From positions 15,406,601 to 15,470,600 of the forward strand of contig OY987237.1 in assembly GCA_963920705.1 (NCBI GenBank): 64,000 nucleotides of DNA. The letters run 5' to 3'. A program made the position numbers and the translations under genes. The notes beneath the pieces are model-generated. The model ran no database searches and had not been told where the DNA came from. It saw only the letters and a list, made by a program, of their open reading frames with translations. Each line of letters starts with the position of its first letter. Position 1 is the stretch's first letter. Source of the DNA: Odiellus spinosus (lineage: Eukaryota; Arthropoda; Arachnida; Opiliones; Phalangiidae). Shown here in pieces: positions 56,625-64,000 of the stretch.

Positions 56625-57259
56625 ATCCTATTCTATTCGAAGCTTTTTTTTCTTCCCTTGTGGGACTTGCTCTTAACAATGTTTTAACTAAATCCAATGT
56701 CGTTTTACCGAGTCACAAGCGTCGAGTGTTATTTTTAGAGTGAAGAATTTTGCGTTTCTATACGAAGATGGTTGCGAAATAGAATGAAATTAGATTCAAT
56801 TGGTTAGATATTCACAATAAGTTATATTTAATTAAAATGATTTGAATATATTTCTTTTTCACAAAAGAAAAAGGACAAAGAATAGGAGGTGTGAGCGTTA
56901 ACAAAGCGCGCTTCCGTAAAATAATTAAAAGTAGATGTTTAAAGATGTCAACTAGTATAGCTCTGACCATGGGAACAATTTACTGTTTAGCTAGAGAAAC
57001 CATTGAGAGACGCTCGTCCAATGGTAGAACAGATATCAGGGCTTGTCTCTGACTCTTTTGAATCTGCCAGTAGTTTTAGAAAAGCAAATTAAAGTGTTTT
57101 CGAGTCCTTGACAAGTAATTGTATAACATCCTGACTAGATGCAAACCCTCTACACCGTGGGCTCGTAGATACGTACCCAACGATATTTACTATTTAAAGG
57201 GAGAATGCAACCAAAGAAGTTATTTTTCCTTATCGTTTAAATACGTCTAATCAACCAAT
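56625..57259. other. gene-free stretch right of the satellite
   Basis: Nothing recognised except the phrase AAAGGGAGAATGCAACC at 57197, which recurs at 61073 and 61429. Confidence 0.5.
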
Positions 57260-57504
57260 AAAAAGTTTACAAAACAAATTTAAAACTTACCTGGAAAATA
57301 GGCTTAGCGGGATTCATGAAGATCAGCTGAATAGCGACCAATAAGGCCCGTCGTTCACGCGAGATCTCCACGAGATTTACAATCACGTTCGATTGGTCGC
57401 TAGACCCTTATATGAGAGAATTTTTGCTGATCTCCATGAATCCCGCTAAGCCTATTTTGATGCTAAGTTTTAAATATATTTTTAGTTTAATATTTGTTCG
57501 TAAT
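57260..57504. mobile_element. foldback element, copy 1
   Basis: Left arm with AAAATAGGCTTAGCGGGATT and right arm with its complement pair over about 70 bp (left about 57263-57332, right about 57432-57504). The centre contains AGCGACCAATAAGG and its inverse. No coding. Confidence 0.8.
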
Positions 57505-58797
57505 TTTTTTTTACTAGTAGATTAGGCCTATTTAAACAATAATGAATCGATAAAAAATCACTTTTTATTAGGCTGCATACTCCCTCAAGATATGGTCTAT
57601 CACACCATATAGACATTGGGCCATTAAAAGAATAGGGGTCAATTTTTGAGCTCAATATTCAAATTTAATGATCGTTTGAGAGTTTACTCGTAGACTTGGG
57701 TATAGTTAGGGGGGCAACATTGATGGCTTAATTTATGTACCTCTCGCACACGACAACCAGTACAGAAGTAGTTAACCCTGGCTCGAATGGTTGGCGCAAC
57801 AATTTGTTCGAATTAGAGGATCACTATTATATCCTTCGACCCAATTTCGACGATAAGTAAACGAGACATCGTTCGAGAGTTTAACCGCACTTGGAAACTT
57901 GTTCGTGGGATTGTCACCGAACTTCTCACGGGTATTGGAGACACGCACACTAAGCTAATGGATTATATTCGCCCCTAAATTTAATTGTTTTCCTACTACA
58001 CCCCGTATTTATCTCCGTTTATAAGCCGCAAATCGTTAAGCCTAATTAAAATTGTGGAAGGCGAAGACCTTATTTGCAAACACATTCTGCCCGTTCTGGT
58101 TAACTTAAGTTAGTACAAGGTTTATCGCTATATAAGGGGGCTTTTAAATTATTGTTAAGTTAATTTTAATTTTTGATAAACACCGCAAGCCCGCAACTAT
58201 CTAAGATTCAAAATTGATTTAGGCTTAGCGAGTCTAGTTCGCGACTTTGATAATTAACTGTAAATTTACCTCGAAACCTTTGTTGAGTTTTAATTCGTTT
58301 TTTACTGGTATTTTAACTTGTTATAAGAGTCTAGTATCCCTTTAATAAATATTATTTTCTTGATTTCATAAAAAAAATAGTATTTTCTTTAACTCCGAAT
58401 TTTGTTGCTATTGAAACTACTTAATTTGAACGTGTTTTATGGCGTAATGCGTGTATTTTGGTGCGCGTACTCTTTGTTCGTGAGGTCCGTGGTGCGACCC
58501 ACGCTTTGATCTACTTGGGGATTAGATCGACCGATCGTGAGGAACGTGAATTATGAATTTAATCGAAATTTGCCACCGGTTTGTTGGGTGTAGAATCTTA
58601 ACCGTCTCACGATTTTATCGTAACATATATTTTTGACCATAGAGTAATTTTAAAGTGCTAATGCGAATAGTTAAAATTGTAGAACATATCTTGGACAACA
58701 CCCAAATATAATGATAAGATTAAATCAAGAACCCATTTAAATATAGATAAAATAGTGAGAGAAGTGAAAGACTAAATTTAAAGTCACTTGTCTATAA
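57505..58797. other. gene-free stretch
   Basis: Nothing recognised. Confidence 0.5.
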
Positions 58798-58804
58798 CTA
58801 CGGT

Positions 58805-59142
58805 CAGAAGCCGATGAAACCCTCCTTTGAAGTCTATTACTCCCGGGTCTTGTCTACCCCTCTCTGTATGGGTTATTCTCAAAAGGCGCGATTCGTACGC
58901 CTCCTAACGGTAGATATTTTCGGAGTGGGAGTTCGTCCAGCGAATATCTCAAGCAGCCTCGGAGTTAGTCCAAAAAAACGTCGTCGTTTGTGGAGAGAGA
59001 GAATTTCCAATTTTCCGTAGACAGGGGGGATGAAGTAGGACCCCTTCTAACTCGTAAAATTGAGAATTTTACCCATACAGAGAGGAGCGCTATATGGAAC
59101 ATTGGAGTAGTAGACTTCAAAGGAGGGTTTCATCGGCTTCTG
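58805..59142 (+). mobile_element. CAGAAGCCG element copy 5 (338 bp, 7-bp TSD)
   Basis: Target duplication CTACGGT at 58798-58804 and 59143-59149, perfect. Followed directly by the family at 59150-59665. Confidence 0.95.
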
Positions 59143-59149
59143 CTACGGT

Positions 59150-59665
59150 CACACTAGTATTTCTTAATCGATTTGAAACGGTAAAATCAAACCGATATTC
59201 GAATCTCCAGGAATCGTTTTAAACGTCATATGTTCACGCATTATCTTTATAAATCGATTTATCGTAGCTTCATCTATCGTTTCTTGAAACCGAATCTGTA
59301 AAATGAAACTGGTTCCCGAAGCAGTTTCGAGAAATCGAGAAAAGACGGATTCCCGTTCACACGACTCTCGCGAAATGTTTTAAACCGGTTTAAATCAATT
59401 CCAAGGCCTAATATGAACGCGACTATTATCTTTATAAATCGATTTATCGTAGCTTCATCTATCGGTTGTTGAAACTACCGAATTGGTACGAAACTGGTTC
59501 CCGAAGCAGTTTCGAGAAATCGAATCAAATCGATTCGAGAAAAGACGGATTCCCGTTCACACGACTCCAGCGAAATGTTTTAAACCGGCTTTAAATCGAA
59601 TCCAAGGCTTAGTATGAACGCGGCTTGTATGAAACTGGTTCCCGAAGCAGTTTTGAGAAATTTTT
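59150..59665 (+). repeat. tandem repeat, ~185-bp period (CGAAGCAGTTTCGAG family)
   Basis: ATTATCTTTATAAATCGATT at 59240 recurs at 59425; each copy includes GAAACTGGTTCCCGAAGCAG and GACGGATTCCCGTTCACACG. A third, partial copy starts near 59620. CCAAGGCNTARTATGAACGC closes each unit; the same family lies in inverse orientation at 62412-62937. Confidence 0.85.
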
Positions 59666-60194
59666 TATTACAAATGCCAGAATAAATTTCAAATTTTAAT
59701 TTTAATAGCGTGTAAATGATAAATTTGCATAAAAAGTAGTTTGAAATCAATCATATTGTAGTTATTAATAGTGACAAGTTTGAGAAACCAAGCGAATCTA
59801 TTTAAAAACACTTAAAGTTTTTGGTATATATTCTTTGACACAAGTCAGTGATTCCATCCCAATATAAAACACTCTTTTGGAAGTGAAATCAACAAATAAA
59901 TTCTCTCTAGTATTTTAGTATTTTTCGCTGACAAAATTTAGTTTCAAACCCAACGTTGCGACCATAAATTCTATTTTTTTTTTCTGTCATTTAGAAGAAA
60001 ATAAGTACATATATCAATATCTATTTTAGCATCATTATGAAACAGAGCGGAGAAATCTGGAATTTTATTTTAAACACGGAAAAATACCTTAGATTTTAAA
60101 TCATTTTGAGAATATGCTCTATATAGAAAGATAGATAAATTTCGCCTTCAGCTGTTTCTCAAAGATTAACTAACGATTTCAAGGGATAATGAAA

Positions 60195-60552
60195 CAGGGT
60201 TGCCACAGGTCTGTGAAAACATGGAAAATTAAGAAATTTGAAAATAAACCAAAAAAAAAAAAAAAATCGGGGAATTTTAAGATATTTTAAAAAGTCAGGG
60301 AATTTAAAGATCTTTCAAGAAGCCAGGAAATTGCAATCATTATCCGCGGAAAAGATTCTTAGCTGCAGTCCGTGTCAGTTGTATAGATTACAACAAAGAT
60401 ACGCCTGCAACAAAGTTTGGCGAACGCGATTATATAAAACAATAAAAGGTTAAATATTGGGTAGTATTAGCTGAAACGGTCAGGGAAAAATCGTTGGAAA
60501 AAGTCAGAGAAAAACCTGGGAATTTGAATCTGAAAAAGCTGTGGCAACCTTG
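60195..60552 (+). repeat. GTCAGGG-family dispersed element, copy 6
   Basis: Left end CAGGGTTGCCACAGGTC, body with AACAAAGATACGCCTGCAAC, right end CTGTGGCAACCTTG; the most complete copy. The ends are inverted repeats of each other (about 14 bp). No clear target duplication. Confidence 0.88.
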
Positions 60553-61139
60553 ATAATTTACAATAGTTTTATTAACATATATTAAAAATTAAAGGTAGGA
60601 TTTTTTTGGGTTAAATATTTTCACCATATTTCATTATACCTTCGTATGGAAAGTTATATAATTTGACATTTACTGTCGTTTTAACGACTGTTTGAGGATG
60701 ACTCTCTCACCCGTATTTGTAATCTAAACGGGAAAAAAACCAAAACTGTCTGCTATCCTAAATTACAGGAAGGTGAAAATTACGTTTTTTATTTAAAGGG
60801 TTTCGTTCCATAGCACACTTTTTTTTCTTCTAGTTATTTGGGCTAAGTTATTTGTAGGTGCTAAAGAAATTGTTACATTTAAGGAAACGAGTTATAATTG
60901 GCTTCCCGCCGGAGGGGAAAAACGTCTGCCACAACACTTAAACTTATTATTTTCAGCGTGAAATTAGAATTTCATTGAAATATAAAAATTAAATAATTAA
61001 CTTCACGCTTGAATGCTATCCGATCAATTATTTTAGTTAAAGGTTGAGTGAACTGTATAATTTATAATTTTAAAGGGAGAATGCAACCTAATGACAAGTG
61101 ATCGATTCCTTATCGTTTAAATAAACCTAACCCACCGAT
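60553..61139. other. gene-free stretch
   Basis: Nothing recognised apart from AAAGGGAGAATGCAACC at 61073. Confidence 0.5.
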
Positions 61140-61428
61140 AAAAAGTTTACGAAACAAATATTAAACTAGAAATAAATTTAAAACTTACCCATGAAAATAG
61201 GCTTAGCGGGATTCATCGAGGTTAGCTGAATTATCTCCGTGTAAGGTCTAGCGACCAATAAGCGAAGGCATATCGTTCACGCGAGATCTCCACGAGACTT
61301 ACAATCGCGTTCGATTGGTCGCTACGACCTTATACGCGAGGAAATCAGCTGATCTCCATGAATCCCGCTAAGCCTATTTTCCGGCTAAGTTTTAAATTTA
61401 TTTCTAGTTTAATATTTGTTCGTAAATT
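61140..61428. mobile_element. foldback element, copy 2
   Basis: Same family as 57260-57504 with longer arms of about 80 bp (left about 61149-61230, right about 61346-61426), sharing AAATTTAAAACTTA, AAAATAGGCTTAGCGGGATT and GTTAGCTGA/GATCAGCTGA. Confidence 0.85.
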
Positions 61429-62411
61429 AAAGGGAGAATGCAACCTAATGATTAGTGATTTTTTTTTTTATCGATTCGTTATCGTTTAAATAGGCCTAGT
61501 CCAACATTAAATATTTTTACCAACTAATGAGTGATTACTAAAATAAATTGATTGGGGCTGATTAATATAAACATATCCTGATACGTGGGACCTTAGATGA
61601 TAGTTTCTATGACGTCACGCCATTTAAAATTAAAGTTTTGAAGACCAACTAATTATATTATTCCAAGTAATTGTTATTTCCTGTTGCTTCACAATCTCTT
61701 TAAACGAATTTGTGAATTTAAACGGGGCCATATATATAATATGAATTTAATTTAAATATGAAATGAAACTAGAATTTAAAAAGCCTTATTTAAACCATTA
61801 AACCGGTATTTAAAATTCTTAAAAATCAGTTCTTAAAACTACTTTAATTTCCCATTAAGATTAACATTAAGTATTAATCCGCCAAACTTGTAACTTATTT
61901 TTAAAAACATAACACTATTATACCAATTTTTCTAAAGACCAGACAAGTTCTTATAAGAAAATCTGACGTAGGTTAAGTTCTTTTGTTAAGAAAATACGTA
62001 GTTTTTACTTTATTACAAAAGGTTTTATCTCCATTTTTAGTCGAAATTTAACATAAAATAAATATTATTTATTTTAATTATACTTTTTAAATGTTAGACT
62101 ATAACTAATTTACATATTCTTGAATAATGAGGTCCCGGAGTAATTTACGAGCTTGTTTTTAATTTTCTTACTTGATCTAATTAAATTAGATTCACCCAAT
62201 TAGAAGTTATTTCGGTTAATTAATAAATCGTGCTCTCTATCTTTCGCTTACTCTGGGATTAAAAATTTTATCTCTAATACGACTAAAGATACGCTAACTT
62301 TGTTATTAAGTGTACAAACTTAACTTAAACAAGCTGAAATAGATGCTATTGATTAAAAATACTGCTTTTTCACAAACTATTCTGTTAGTACTTGCTTGGA
62401 AATACCAGAGA
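61429..62411. other. gene-free AT-rich stretch
   Basis: No gene. TGACGTCA at 61610-61617. Confidence 0.5.
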
Positions 62412-62937
62412 CGCGTTCATACTAAGCCTTGGCGTCGATTCAAAACGGAACTGTTTCTCTCAAATCGATTTCTCGTAATTGCTTCGGGAACCAGTTTAAC
62501 CAGAAGCCGATGAAACCCTCCTATGAAGTCTACTACTCTAATGTTCGATATAGCGCTCCTCTCTGTATGGGTAAAATTCTCAATTTTTCGAGATCGGAGG
62601 GGTCCTACTTCATACCCCCCTGTCTACGGAAAATTGGAAATTCTCTCTCTCCACAAACGACGACGTTTTTTTGACGAACTCCGAGGCTGCTAGAGATATT
62701 CGCTCGACGAACTCCCGCTCCGAAAATATCTACCGTTAGGAGTCGCACGAATCGCGCTTTTTGAAACTAACCCATACAGAGAGGGGTAGACAAGACCCGG
62801 GAGTAATAGACTTCAAAGGAGGGTTTCGTTTACTTCTGGTTTAACCGATGTTAAAATCGCCAGGAATCGTTTTAATCGTCATGCTTCCACGCATTGTCTG
62901 TTTAAATCGATTCCAAGGCCTAAGTACGAACGGAGCT
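62412..62937 (-). mobile_element. CGAAGCAGTTTCGAG-family element interrupted by a CAGAAGCCG element
   Basis: Left end GCGTTCATACTAAGCCTTGG and right end with its diverged complement (CCAAGGCCTAAGTACGAACG) pair over about 34 bp. Removing the insertion leaves an element of about 180 bp related, inverted, to 59150-59665. Confidence 0.75.
62501..62838 (-). mobile_element. CAGAAGCCG element copy 6 (338 bp, 7-bp TSD)
   Basis: Target duplication GTTTAAC at 62494-62500 and 62839-62845, perfect. The right terminal repeat is slightly decayed (GTTTACTTCTG). Confidence 0.93.
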
Positions 62938-64000
62938 GATAATAAATCGGTTTATGAAGATGATTCCGAGTGATCAATTCATGGATTACGATCGATTGTG
63001 ATAGGTTACTGTGAACCTAGCTCTTGTAGTTCATTAGTTTTGTTTAAAGCTCCGTTGAACTCCATTCGTTTGGGTTCAAATGTCACGTCAAAAACTAATC
63101 ACTCACACGTACTCTAAGGGTATCCAACTTGCGAGGCTGGCTAATGTTTCAAACAAAACTGAATTTAAAACATAACATTGCGAGCTAGCGAACCACTATA
63201 ATAATTGTCAGCTTCCATCAAATGTGTTGAGTGATTCCGAAAATCTGGAAATTCCCTATAACATAAATTTCAAACAACCAAGTTTGAATATTTAGCACAC
63301 TGTAGAACATTTTAATTATAGATATTTCGGACTAAAAGTTAATTTTTAATAATTTAAAAATATTCCAATTTCCCCCCTTATGCGTTGTTTCGACATTTAC
63401 AGCTGTGATCTGAAATTTTGATCATTTTTATGTAGACTGGGTCAATTTACTTAGTGGCATGATGTTGATTTAATCCAATTAAATCAATTATCTTTGAAAT
63501 ATCAGTATTTTTAATCACTTTTTATCATTTAAAGGGTCATTTTTCATTTTTAGATTGAATCAGATTAAACCTGATTAAAAGTTACGAGTCTTAATTATAC
63601 TTATAACTCTGATAATTCTTCATCAGCTAAGGATAATTTAATTCCAAACTGGGTTTAATTTTATTTAAAATTAAAGGCATTTTCACTCTTAATTAGCTAC
63701 GCACTCATAATTTAAAATTTTGATTAATTAAAAGTACGTATATTGATTAAAGTTAGGGAGGGCAACATTTGAAATAATTTTAATCAAACTTAGGGCAATT
63801 TTTTTCCCACTCTTAATTAAAATCATGATTTAAGAAATTAAAATTAATTCAATAATCTGATTAAAAGTCGAAATTGCGCGATATGTTAATTAATAATTTA
63901 AATAACTAGAAAACTAATTAAAAAAATTAAAATTAAAATTACTTACATCCTGCTTAATTGAAAATGGTTTAAATTTTGGGTTTTTTTTTGTCCGAAACTC
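62938..64000. other. gene-free AT-rich end of the window
   Basis: No gene recognised; rich in TTAATTAA-like strings. Confidence 0.5.

Overview
This is nuclear DNA from an animal, most likely an arthropod. The genes are split by short GT-AG introns (often 50-80 bp), the DNA is AT-rich, and there is a secreted GH18 chitinase with a peritrophin-type chitin-binding domain. A springtail-like or other non-model hexapod would fit, but that is a guess; the sequence alone does not fix the taxon.

The left two thirds (about 1-41,260) is gene-rich. In order: a DHRSX-like dehydrogenase (-), an EXD1-like protein of the piRNA pathway (+), the mRNA export cofactor NXT1/p15 (-), the cullin RING subunit RBX1/ROC1 (+, with a tiny last exon 1.4 kb away), an IucA/IucC-type siderophore synthetase (-, probably acquired from a microbe), a chitinase (-), replication factor C subunit 3 (+), the mitochondrial stress relay protein DELE1 (-), the Hsp70-interacting protein HIP/ST13 (+), and an otopetrin proton channel (-). 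All ten can be assembled from start to stop with consistent reading phase. The HIP gene spans 18.5 kb because one intron is 16 kb long. That intron holds two complete sarcalumenin-like GTPase genes on the opposite strand. The two are paralogues that share exon lengths and phases, and only one carries a long acidic segment.

The right third (about 41,260-64,000) has no gene I can recognise. It is full of repeats: six copies of a ~338 bp inverted-repeat element flanked by 7-bp target duplications, foldback elements, a 4.3 kb satellite with a 31-bp unit, a repeat cluster with nine E2F-like TTTCCCGCC sites, and members of a 'GTCAGGG' repeat family that also lies within introns.

The genes do not form one pathway; most are unrelated housekeeping genes. 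The observations that stand out are the eukaryotised siderophore synthetase, the nested sarcalumenin pair, and the 7-bp-TSD element family, whose insertions can be dated against each other by nesting and by internal empty sites. All coordinates and splice sites were read by eye; homology calls rest on recognising family sequence patterns, not on database searches.
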